In this document: positions 14,848 to 22,598 of the stretch, one piece after another
How positions within the stretch are numbered: position 1 is the stretch's first letter
Layout: every line of letters starts with the position of its first letter
Source: Dehalococcoidia bacterium
GTDB lineage: Bacteria; Chloroflexota; Dehalococcoidia; Tepidiformales; Tepidiformaceae
NCBI GenBank assembly: GCA_009839725.1
Contig: VXPF01000124.1
Span: 1 to 42,403 of the forward strand
Length of the DNA stretch: 42,403 nt
Reading direction: 5' to 3'
Program-made: the position numbers and the translations under genes
The notes under the pieces: generated by a model
Database searches by the model: none
Told to the model about the DNA's origin: nothing
Seen by the model: the letters and a program-made list of their open reading frames with translations, nothing else

Positions 14848-16337
14848 CTCTTCCGCGACCCAAGACCGAGGACTTTGGCGCGCGCCTCAGCTTCGACCGC
14901 GGCAGCCCCGGCCGGCGGGCGGTCGACGTGCCCGCATGGGCCGGGGACGAGAGGCCGCTTCCCGACACCCACCTCCTGCGCGATTCCCTTCGCCTGCCGG
15001 AGCTGAGCCAGGGCGAGCTGGTGCGCTACTACACCGCGCTTTCGGCGCGGAACTTCGGCATCGACTCGGGCACGTATCCGCTGGGCTCGTGCACGATGAA
15101 GTACAACCCGAAGGTCGACGACCTTGTCGCCTCCTCGGCGGGCTTCGCGACCGCCCACCCGCAATCGCCGGCGGAAGAGGCACAGGGGACGCTGCGCACG
15201 CTGCTGGAGCTTCGCCGGGGCCTGGGCGAGGCGACGGGCCTGCCGGCGGTAAGCCTTGCGCCGGCCGCCGGGGCGCAGGGGGAGCTGGCCGGGGTCCTGA
15301 TGATCACGCGGGCGCTTGAGGACCGGGGCGAGCTGGAGACCCGCCGCCGCATCCTCGTGCCCGACTCGGCGCACGGCACCAACCCGGCAACCGCCGCAAT
15401 GGCGGGCTTCGCGGTCACGCAGATCCCAACCGCCGCCGACGGTTCGCTCGACCGCGCCACGATCGAGCAAGAGCTCGACGAGTCGGTGGCGGCCGTCATG
15501 GTGACGGCGCCCAACACGCTGGGGCTGTGGGAGCAGGGGATCGAGGACGTGGCGGATCTGATCCACGGGGCGGGCGCCTACCTGTACGGGGACGGGGCCA
15601 ACTTCAACGCGATCATGGGGCGGGTCCGCTACGGCGACCTCGGATTCGACGTCGTCCACCTGAACCTGCACAAAAGCTTCAGCACGCCCCACGGCGGTGG
15701 CGGGCCCGGGGCGGGGCCGGTGTGCTGCAGCGAGGAGCTGGCCCCGTACCTGCCGACACCGGTGGTGGAGGAGTGTGAGGACGGGCTCGTCCGCCTGACG
15801 GCGCCCGAGCGCAGCATTGGCCAGTTGCAGCAGTTCCACGGCAACGTGGGCGTGCTCATCCGGGCGTACGCCTACATGCGCGCGCTCGGCCTCAAGGGGC
15901 TGCGCGCGGTCTCGGGCCAGGCGGTGCTCAACGCGAACTACCTGCGAGTCCTGCTGCACGGCCACTACGACCTTCCCTACGACCGGCCGGTGCTGCACGA
16001 GGTCGTGTTTTCGGGGTCGCGTCAGCGCCGGGAGCACGGCGTACGCACGTACGACATCGCGAAGCGGCTGATCGACCACGGTTTCCACCCACCCACCGTC
16101 TACTTCCCGCTGATCGTGGAGGAGGCGCTCATGATGGAGCCGACTGAGACGGAGCCTCCCGAGGCGATCGAGGCGTTCGCAGCGGCGATGATCGCGATCG
16201 CGGAAGAGGCGGAGGAAGACCCCGAGGAGCTTCACGGCGCGCCCTGGACGGCGCCCATCGGCAGGCTGGACGAAGCGACCGCGGCACGCCGCCCCGTGCT
16301 GCGCTGGCAGGAAGAGGGCGCAGACTCGCCCGCCTGA
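14844..16337 (+). CDS. gcvPB: Glycine decarboxylase subunit 2 (GcvPB)
   Basis: The protein is 497 residues. The pyridoxal-phosphate lysine is Lys277 in HLNLHKSFSTPHGGGGPG, with YPLGSCTMKYNP near the N terminus and DSAHGTNPATAAMAGF as further family signatures. It forms the active site with GcvPA and releases CO2 from glycine. The GTG start overlaps the gcvPA stop (GTGA). This is the last gene of gcvT-gcvH-gcvPA-gcvPB, and no lipoamide dehydrogenase or lipoate gene follows. Confidence 0.96.
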   Translation: MTLPRPKTEDFGARLSFDRGSPGRRAVDVPAWAGDERPLPDTHLLRDSLRLPELSQGELVRYYTALSARNFGIDSGTYPLGSCTMKYNPKVDDLVASSAGFATAHPQSPAEEAQGTLRTLLELRRGLGEATGLPAVSLAPAAGAQGELAGVLMITRALEDRGELETRRRILVPDSAHGTNPATAAMAGFAVTQIPTAADGSLDRATIEQELDESVAAVMVTAPNTLGLWEQGIEDVADLIHGAGAYLYGDGANFNAIMGRVRYGDLGFDVVHLNLHKSFSTPHGGGGPGAGPVCCSEELAPYLPTPVVEECEDGLVRLTAPERSIGQLQQFHGNVGVLIRAYAYMRALGLKGLRAVSGQAVLNANYLRVLLHGHYDLPYDRPVLHEVVFSGSRQRREHGVRTYDIAKRLIDHGFHPPTVYFPLIVEEALMMEPTETEPPEAIEAFAAAMIAIAEEAEEDPEELHGAPWTAPIGRLDEATAARRPVLRWQEEGADSPA

Positions 16338-16387
16338 TGCCGCCCGCAACAGTCCGGCGGGTTAGGGTAATTCGCCGATCGGGTCCC

Positions 16388-16393
16388 TATCAT
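16388..16393 (+). promoter_or_regulatory. -10-like hexamer TATCAT, leaderless layout
   Basis: TATCAT is followed by TGAGTC and then the GTG start at 16400, again a 6-nt gap and no ribosome binding site. This is the third instance of this spacing in the window and supports separate transcription of the DUF2339 gene from the glycine cleavage operon. Confidence 0.5.
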
Positions 16394-16399
16394 TGAGTC

Positions 16400-19300
16400 G
16401 TGGCCTTCACGTGTCGCAGCTGCGGGCTCGAAGTCACCAGCAACGCGGACTGTCCCTGGTGCGGGGTTTCTGAACCGATCGCGGAAGTGGCGGGGCTGGA
16501 CGACGCGTCACCGGAGGAGGTGCTGCGCGAGCTCCAGGCGAGGGTGATCGCGCAAAACGAGGAGCTGGAACGGCTCTCCCGAAGGCTGGAGGCACTTGAA
16601 TGGGGCGGGCCTCCCTCGCCGGCGGAACCGCCACCTGCCCCTGCCCCCACCGAGGAAGCAGCGCCAACCCCAGCCGCGCCGGAGGCGCCGGCCGCCGCCC
16701 CGCCCACGCCCACGCCGGAACCGCCGGCAGCAGTCCCGTTCCTGCAGGCCGGTGAACGCGCGGAACCCTCATCGACGGTCAGATGGGCCAGTGAGCGTGC
16801 CGAAGTCCCACCGGCCGTAGCGGCTCCCCGCGCGCGGGCTCCCCTGCCCTGGGAGGAAGGGGGGAGGCGGTCGCGAGGCGGGAGGCGACGGGGCGGACAG
16901 GGTCTCCCCACGATGGCCATTCCGAACTGGAACTGGGAGTGGCTCGTCGGCGGCAACTGGCTGGCCCGCATCGGCGTGGTCGCGCTGATCGTGGGCGCCG
17001 CCTTCTTCATCAGCCTCGCCATCGACCGCGGCTGGCTGGGCGAAGCCGAGCGAGTCATCCTCGGCTTGATCGCGGGACTCGCGTTCATGGGAGCGGGCGA
17101 GTTCTACCGCACCCGCTACCCGATCTGGGCGCAGACGGTCGCGGGCGGCGGACTGGCGATCCTGTACCTGTCCGTCTACGGCGGGTTCGCCCTGTTCGGC
17201 CTGATCGACCCGGTGCCGGCATTCGGCCTGTTCGCCCTCATCACCGTTGCCGGGGTGGCGCAGGCTCTGCGCCAGGAGTCGGTCGGGCTCGCCGTGCTGG
17301 CGATCTTCGGCGGCTTCGCCACGCCGCTGCTCCTGCAAGAAGACCTACCCGACGAGCGGCTGCTGCTGGCCTACGTGCTCGTGCTGGACATGGGCGTGCT
17401 GGCGCTGGCCAGCATGCGGAACTGGCGCTGGTTCACTCTGCTCGCATGGGCATGGTCGCTGGTGCTGTTCGCCTTCTGGTACTGGGAGCTGGAACCGTCA
17501 ACGGGACTGGCGCAGATCGGCATCTCCACGATCTTCCTCATCTTCGCGGGGTCCACGGCCGCCTTTCACATCGTCCGGCGAAAGCCGGCGGGCATCCTCG
17601 ACATCGCGCTGCTGACGGCGAACGCGATCGCCTACTGCCTGATCAGCTACGGGATTATGTTCGACGCCTACCGCCCCTGGATGGGGGGATTCACGGCGCT
17701 GCTGGCGGCCTTCTACATCCTCCTGGTGGCCGCCTGCCGGATCCGGGGAGGGGCGCCGCTCAACCTCACGCTGTACACAGCGGCGCCGGCCGTGGGGTTC
17801 GCCGCCCTGGCCGTTCCGATACAGCTCGACGGCCCCTGGGTCAGCCTGGCGTGGGGCATCGAGGCGCTCGTGCTGCTGTGGCTGTCGTTCCCGCTGGCAA
17901 TGCGCGAGCTGCGCTGGTCGGGGTACCTCGTGCTGCTCGTCTCGGCCGTCTGGGTGCTGGCCGTCGACACGCCCGCTGCGGTCGAGCGCGATCTCACGCC
18001 GTTCCTGAACCTGCCGATGATCGCCTATGCGGCCGCCGTCATCGCGCCGGCGCTGGCCGCCTACCTCCTGTACCTGCGCCGGGAGGCGCTTCCCGACCGG
18101 GAGCAGCTGCGAATGTCGGCGCCGGTCGCCAGCTTCCTTGGCGTGCGCCGAGACGCGCTGGGGGTTCGGGAGGGGCCGGCGGTCACGGTGTTCGCCGTGT
18201 GGGCGGCCTTCTTCGCCGTCGTTGCGGTCCCCGTGCAGCTCGAGGGCATCTGGATCACCGTGGCCTGGAATGTCGAGGCGCTGCTGCTGGTGTGGCTCGC
18301 GTTCCGCCTGCGCATCCCGGAGCTGCGGTGGTCCGGCTACGTGGTGTTCGCGTTCTCCGGCCTGTGGTTGCTGGCGGTCGACACGACCGACGCGATCGAG
18401 CGGGATCTCACGCCGTTCCTGAACCTGCCGATGATCGCTTACGCGGCCGCCGTCGTCGCGCCCGCGCTGGCCGCCTGCCTCCTGTACCTGCGCCGGGAGG
18501 CGCTTCCCGACCGGGCACAGGTGAACAGCCAGACCCTCGCTAGGAACTGGGAGGGGCTGGCGGTCCCGGTATTCGCCGTGTGGGCGGCCTTCTTCGCCGT
18601 CGTAGCGGTCCCCGTGCAGCTCGAGGGCATCTGGATCACGGTGGCCTGGAACGTGGAGGCGGCGCTGCTGGTGTGGCTCGCACTCCGCCTGCGTCTTCCG
18701 GAGCTGCGGTGGTCGGGATACCTCGAGTTCCTCATCTCCGCCATCTGGCTGCTGTCAGCGGACACGCCCGATGCGGTCGAGCGCGACCTCACACCCTTCC
18801 TGAACGAGCCTATGATCGGCTACCTCGCGGCCATCGTCCTGCCCGTACTTGCCAGCTACGTCGTGTACCGGGGCCGGGCCGACGTGCCGGAGCAGGAGTG
18901 GTCCATCCCGGCGCTGGCGGTCTGGGGCGCGGTGGTCGGGGCGGTCGCGCTTCCCGTTCAGCTGGATGGCGCCCTCGTGAGCGTCTCCTGGGCGGCCTAC
19001 GCCGTGTTCCTGCTGCTGGTGTCGGTGCGGCTTCGCATGGACGCCCTGCGCTGGGCGACCTACGTGCTGCTGGCGGCGCTGGTGATCCGCCTGGCGGCGA
19101 TCGAGACGGCGGACATCGACCTCGACACCCTCCGGCCGATCATCAACTGGCGGTTCCTCGCCTTCGGGTCGGGCATCGCGAGCCTGTACGCAGCGCTGTG
19201 GCTGGCGCGCCGGAACGGCCCGAGCTTCGGCGCCCGCTTCAGGGAAGTGGAGGCGACGGCGGCTCCGGTGGCCCTGTTCGGACTGGCGACGCTGGCGAGC

Positions 19301-19645
19301 CTGTGGATCCTTTCGGCCGAGATCCTGGCCTCGGCGGACAGCGCCCGCCTGAACCTGTCGGACCAGGCGAGCGACAACGTTGCGGTGCTTGGGCTGACCC
19401 TGCTCTGGGCCATCTATGGGGCGACGCTGATGGTGCTGGGCGTGTTACGCCGGATGCGACTGGTGCGGGTGACCGGGCTAGGGCTCCTGATCGTCTCGGT
19501 GATCAAGCTCTTCGCCTACGACTCGGGCGCCCTGGAGCAGGAGTACCGGGTGATTGCGTTCCTGGCGCTGGGCGCCCTGCTGGTGGCGGGCGGCTTCCTC
19601 TACCAGCGCCACAGCAGCGCCGTGCGGGAGTTCCTGTTCGAGTAG
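16400..19645 (+). CDS. DUF2339-type polytopic membrane protein with N-terminal zinc ribbon
   Basis: The protein is 1081 residues. Cys5, Cys8, Cys18 and Cys21 (CRSCG...CPWCG) form a probable zinc ribbon. A short coiled coil (about 36-72), a Pro/Ala-rich linker (about 72-115) and a basic stretch follow. From about residue 175 it is almost entirely hydrophobic helices, including GGNWLARIGVVALIVGAAFF, GGFATPLLLQ and other DUF2339 features. Within the membrane part a unit of about 127-138 residues is repeated four times, with the sequence ELRWSGY and ERDLTPFLN recurring. The family role is unknown, and a cell-envelope function is plausible. The GTG start follows a TATCAT promoter. A hairpin at 19670 may end the transcript. 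Confidence 0.85.
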   Translation: MAFTCRSCGLEVTSNADCPWCGVSEPIAEVAGLDDASPEEVLRELQARVIAQNEELERLSRRLEALEWGGPPSPAEPPPAPAPTEEAAPTPAAPEAPAAAPPTPTPEPPAAVPFLQAGERAEPSSTVRWASERAEVPPAVAAPRARAPLPWEEGGRRSRGGRRRGGQGLPTMAIPNWNWEWLVGGNWLARIGVVALIVGAAFFISLAIDRGWLGEAERVILGLIAGLAFMGAGEFYRTRYPIWAQTVAGGGLAILYLSVYGGFALFGLIDPVPAFGLFALITVAGVAQALRQESVGLAVLAIFGGFATPLLLQEDLPDERLLLAYVLVLDMGVLALASMRNWRWFTLLAWAWSLVLFAFWYWELEPSTGLAQIGISTIFLIFAGSTAAFHIVRRKPAGILDIALLTANAIAYCLISYGIMFDAYRPWMGGFTALLAAFYILLVAACRIRGGAPLNLTLYTAAPAVGFAALAVPIQLDGPWVSLAWGIEALVLLWLSFPLAMRELRWSGYLVLLVSAVWVLAVDTPAAVERDLTPFLNLPMIAYAAAVIAPALAAYLLYLRREALPDREQLRMSAPVASFLGVRRDALGVREGPAVTVFAVWAAFFAVVAVPVQLEGIWITVAWNVEALLLVWLAFRLRIPELRWSGYVVFAFSGLWLLAVDTTDAIERDLTPFLNLPMIAYAAAVVAPALAACLLYLRREALPDRAQVNSQTLARNWEGLAVPVFAVWAAFFAVVAVPVQLEGIWITVAWNVEAALLVWLALRLRLPELRWSGYLEFLISAIWLLSADTPDAVERDLTPFLNEPMIGYLAAIVLPVLASYVVYRGRADVPEQEWSIPALAVWGAVVGAVALPVQLDGALVSVSWAAYAVFLLLVSVRLRMDALRWATYVLLAALVIRLAAIETADIDLDTLRPIINWRFLAFGSGIASLYAALWLARRNGPSFGARFREVEATAAPVALFGLATLASLWILSAEILASADSARLNLSDQASDNVAVLGLTLLWAIYGATLMVLGVLRRMRLVRVTGLGLLIVSVIKLFAYDSGALEQEYRVIAFLALGALLVAGGFLYQRHSSAVREFLFE
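17795..18900 (+). repeat. In-frame tandem duplications inside the DUF2339 gene
   Basis: Corresponding points recur at about 17813, 18227 and 18608, giving periods of 414 and 381 bp. The last two copies are nearly identical over long stretches, for example TTCGCCGTGTGGGCGGCCTT at 18191 and 18572. A fourth, more diverged unit starts near 18900. The high identity between copies suggests recent duplication or ongoing gene conversion. Confidence 0.75.
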
Positions 19646-19669
19646 CGCTCCGACGGACCCGGGGAGACA

Positions 19670-19696
19670 CGCTCGGGTGATGTAACCCCCCGAGCG
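19670..19696 (+). terminator. Hairpin between the DUF2339 and LuxR-peptidase genes
   Basis: CGCTCGGG and CCCGAGCG form an 8-bp perfect stem around an 11-nt loop, 25 bp after the DUF2339 stop and 20 bp before the next start. There is no T tract. It may be a terminator or a regulatory hairpin in the leader of the downstream gene. Confidence 0.4.
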
Positions 19697-19716
19697 CCTG
19701 TGCAAGCATCCGCCTC

Positions 19717-22479
19717 ATGGAGCGCAATCGCGGCGGGCGACCACGCCACCCCGGCATCCTCACGCCGGCGGAGCAACGGGTGCTGGAGGAGCTCCGCAAG
19801 GGCGGGACCAACGCCGAGATCGCGGTTCGCCTCGGTCTCAGCCCCGAGACGGTCAAGAGCCATATCGCCTCGATGCTCTCGAAGCTGTACCTGGCCGATC
19901 GCCGTCAGCTGGCCGCCTGGAGTCCGGAGGCCGAGCGAACGCCAAGCCGCCTCCGCGCGGTGCTGGCCGTCCCCGCCGGCCTGGCGAGCCTTGGGCGTGC
20001 GGCCCCCTGGCTGGGGGGAGGCCTGGCGGGGGCGATCGCCGTGGCGATCGTCGTTGCCGTGCTCATCGTCGTGCTGGACACCGACGAGGACCTGCAGCCT
20101 GGGCCGGGACGGGAGGCGACGAGCAACACCGAATCCGTCTCCCGGGCCACGACCCCACCAGCGCCTCCGCCGACGGCCTCTCCAACCCCTGCCGCGACGC
20201 CCCAGACCACACCTGCACCCACATTGGCGGCGACGCGTACGGTCGAACCCGCCCCAGCGGCGCCTGTCTCGACGTCCGAACCTGAATCAACAGCCACTCG
20301 TACGCCCGTGGCGGCGGCCACGCCTCAGACAGCCCCCACGCCCGAGGTGACCGCTACACCGGAGACGGCGCCGGCGCCCACGCCAGAACCGACCGCCACA
20401 CCGTTATCGGAGCCGACCGCCACGCCCACACCCGCAACCACGCCAGAACCCGCCGCCACACCGTCACCGGCGCCAACCGGCACGTCCGAGGAAGACGAGT
20501 ACTTTGCCTTCCACGATCGATTGGACGAGCTGGCCTGGGTTGTGGATGGAACCACGGACTCCGAAGCGCGTGCTCTCGACTCGCTGAGGAGGCTGAGTGG
20601 TTCCGATGTCGAGCTGGCCACTTCCGTCCTGGGCTTCGCCTGGGTGGAGGACGGCATTACTTGGCGCGATGCAAACACCCTCATCAATATGCAGGTCACT
20701 GCAGGTTTCGACGTGCCCGTGGCGAGGGAGCTGCTTGGCTACCCGTGGGTTCACGACGGCATTACGAGGGCGGAGGATCTTGCCATCCTGAGTGTCCGCG
20801 AACTCGTCAGGGACAACTTGCCCCTAGCCCGGGAGGTAGTCGGGCAACCGTTCCTTGAGTTGCCCTTCCTGCAGCGGGACGAGTACGCCCTGAACTCGCT
20901 CCAACGCATGTCCATCCCTGGCTATGCCCAGGGACCCGCGCTGCTGGCGCGGATTACCAGCGCTCCGTGGTTTGCGGACGGTGTGGATGATGACGACGCG
21001 GCCCTCCTGCACGCCCTGGGCAACAACAGCGATGCGTATCGCGACGCCCTGCTGGAAGAGCACCACGTGCAGGCCACGTCAATCACGCTTCCCCTTGCTG
21101 GTGCGGTAGGCCTTGCCGTCGTGCGGCACACCCCGTTCCCGGCGGACGACGACATGCTGGCAACGCTTGTCGAGGCGGTGACACTCCTCGAGGAGTTCAT
21201 GGGCGTTCCGTTTCCCGTTGGCGACGTCACGCTCCTGCTGGTTGAACCGGAATTCTGGACTCCGAGCTCAAGGGGGCAGCTCTCGAGGTTCACCCAGGGC
21301 AGTGGTCCTGAGCCCTCGTACACCAGGTCCATCGTGGTTGCAGAAAACCCGGAGGGGGGTCCTCCCGTGGGGACCATCTATCACGAACTGGGCCACTACT
21401 ACGATGCGGCGGGACCCAGGTGGTTGCATGAAGGTACCGCCGAATTCCTCGAGGCCTACCTCCACTCCCGTACAGGCGGAGCTCAAATCGAAGAGAGGCT
21501 GCCACATGCGGAGGCCGCCAGCACCTGTTCGGCCAGCACCATCTGGGAGCACGTCAATCCCTATCGGGGCGGCATCTGCGACTACTGCCTTGGAGAGCAG
21601 TTCCTTCTCGGGATGTATCAGGCCCTGGGAGGGGACGCCGTCGCCGCGGCCCTGGGGGACCTGCACCTGGCGGCGCGGTTCTTCGAGAGCCCGAATCACG
21701 ACAGCATCTACTATGCGTTTCTGTCGAACGCGCCGCCTGGGCGGGAGGAGGCGTTCAAGGCAGCCTTCCGCCGCTACCACGGCGGGCCGTTTGTCGACCG
21801 GACGGTCACGGATACACCCGAGCGCTCCGCCCTGGTGGCCCTCTACAACGCCACGAACGGCGATGACTGGACCATCAACCGCAACTGGCTCAGCGACGCG
21901 CCCCTGGGGGCGTGGCACGGCGTCTCGACCAATTCGACCGGTCAGGTCACCCGGCTCATACTCGTGCGCCACGGCCTTGTTGGCGAGCTCCCCTCAGCAC
22001 TGGGACGCCTTCCGAACCTTGTGTACCTGGACCTCAGCGAAAACGAGCTGACCGGGCCGCTCCCGCCCCAGCTCGGGCGGCTCACGAACCTGGTCCAGTT
22101 GCGACTCCAGGCCAATCAACTGGAGGGGGAGATACCAGCCGAGCTTGGCAACCTCGCGAAGCTGGAGCAGTTGATGTTGTTTGGGAGCCAGCTCAGTGGG
22201 CGGCTGCCTCCCGAGCTTGGGCGCCTCACGAATCTCCGGACCCTGTGGGTCGGCGGGAACCAGCTTGGCGGAACGATCCCTCCCGAGCTTGGCAGGCTCG
22301 CGAGCCTCACCTCACTGTCGATCTACGGCAACGACTTCAGCGGATGCATCGCGCCTGAGCTCCCGGATCTCTGGGTCTCGGAGACGAGGCTCCCTCGCTG
22401 CGGGGCGGAAGGGGACGCTACCTCCACAACGGACCCGACGCTCACCCCAACCTCCGACACAACCCCGGAGCCACACTGA
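19717..22479 (+). CDS. LuxR-HTH, transmembrane, metallopeptidase-like and LRR multidomain protein
   Basis: The protein is 920 residues. About residues 12-66 (LTPAEQRVLEELRKGGTNAEIA, LGLSPETVKSHIASMLSKL in two adjacent segments) are a LuxR/GerE helix-turn-helix. One membrane helix follows at about 98-120. Residues 143-258 are a Thr/Pro-rich linker. The middle contains HELGH (His556-Glu557, His560) with Glu572 in WLHEGTAEF as third ligand, a gluzincin zinc-peptidase signature. From about 700 there are six 24-residue plant-type leucine-rich repeats (LxGxIPxELGxLxxL). The predicted topology puts the DNA-binding part in the cytoplasm and the peptidase and LRR outside. A membrane-bound transcription factor with an external sensor is the simplest reading. 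It is convergent with the Cache lipoprotein gene. Confidence 0.85.
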   Translation: MERNRGGRPRHPGILTPAEQRVLEELRKGGTNAEIAVRLGLSPETVKSHIASMLSKLYLADRRQLAAWSPEAERTPSRLRAVLAVPAGLASLGRAAPWLGGGLAGAIAVAIVVAVLIVVLDTDEDLQPGPGREATSNTESVSRATTPPAPPPTASPTPAATPQTTPAPTLAATRTVEPAPAAPVSTSEPESTATRTPVAAATPQTAPTPEVTATPETAPAPTPEPTATPLSEPTATPTPATTPEPAATPSPAPTGTSEEDEYFAFHDRLDELAWVVDGTTDSEARALDSLRRLSGSDVELATSVLGFAWVEDGITWRDANTLINMQVTAGFDVPVARELLGYPWVHDGITRAEDLAILSVRELVRDNLPLAREVVGQPFLELPFLQRDEYALNSLQRMSIPGYAQGPALLARITSAPWFADGVDDDDAALLHALGNNSDAYRDALLEEHHVQATSITLPLAGAVGLAVVRHTPFPADDDMLATLVEAVTLLEEFMGVPFPVGDVTLLLVEPEFWTPSSRGQLSRFTQGSGPEPSYTRSIVVAENPEGGPPVGTIYHELGHYYDAAGPRWLHEGTAEFLEAYLHSRTGGAQIEERLPHAEAASTCSASTIWEHVNPYRGGICDYCLGEQFLLGMYQALGGDAVAAALGDLHLAARFFESPNHDSIYYAFLSNAPPGREEAFKAAFRRYHGGPFVDRTVTDTPERSALVALYNATNGDDWTINRNWLSDAPLGAWHGVSTNSTGQVTRLILVRHGLVGELPSALGRLPNLVYLDLSENELTGPLPPQLGRLTNLVQLRLQANQLEGEIPAELGNLAKLEQLMLFGSQLSGRLPPELGRLTNLRTLWVGGNQLGGTIPPELGRLASLTSLSIYGNDFSGCIAPELPDLWVSETRLPRCGAEGDATSTTDPTLTPTSDTTPEPH

Positions 22480-22526
22480 GCCTCCGTACGACTCCACCGG
22501 TGGACCTGACTCGACTGCAGGCAGCA

Positions 22527-22567
22527 CCACACAGGCACCTGCGGCGTGGCCGCAGGCGCCTGTGTGG
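22527..22567. terminator. Bidirectional terminator-like inverted repeat
   Basis: A 19-bp stem with a single mismatch and a 3-nt loop (arms 22527-22545 and 22549-22567) lies between two convergent genes, 48 bp after one stop and 32 bp from the other. The stem is very GC-rich, and no T run follows on either side. Position and strength suggest it ends transcription from both directions. Confidence 0.6.
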
Positions 22568-22598
22568 TCAGGGACTCAAGGGAACTGCCCAGAACCGA

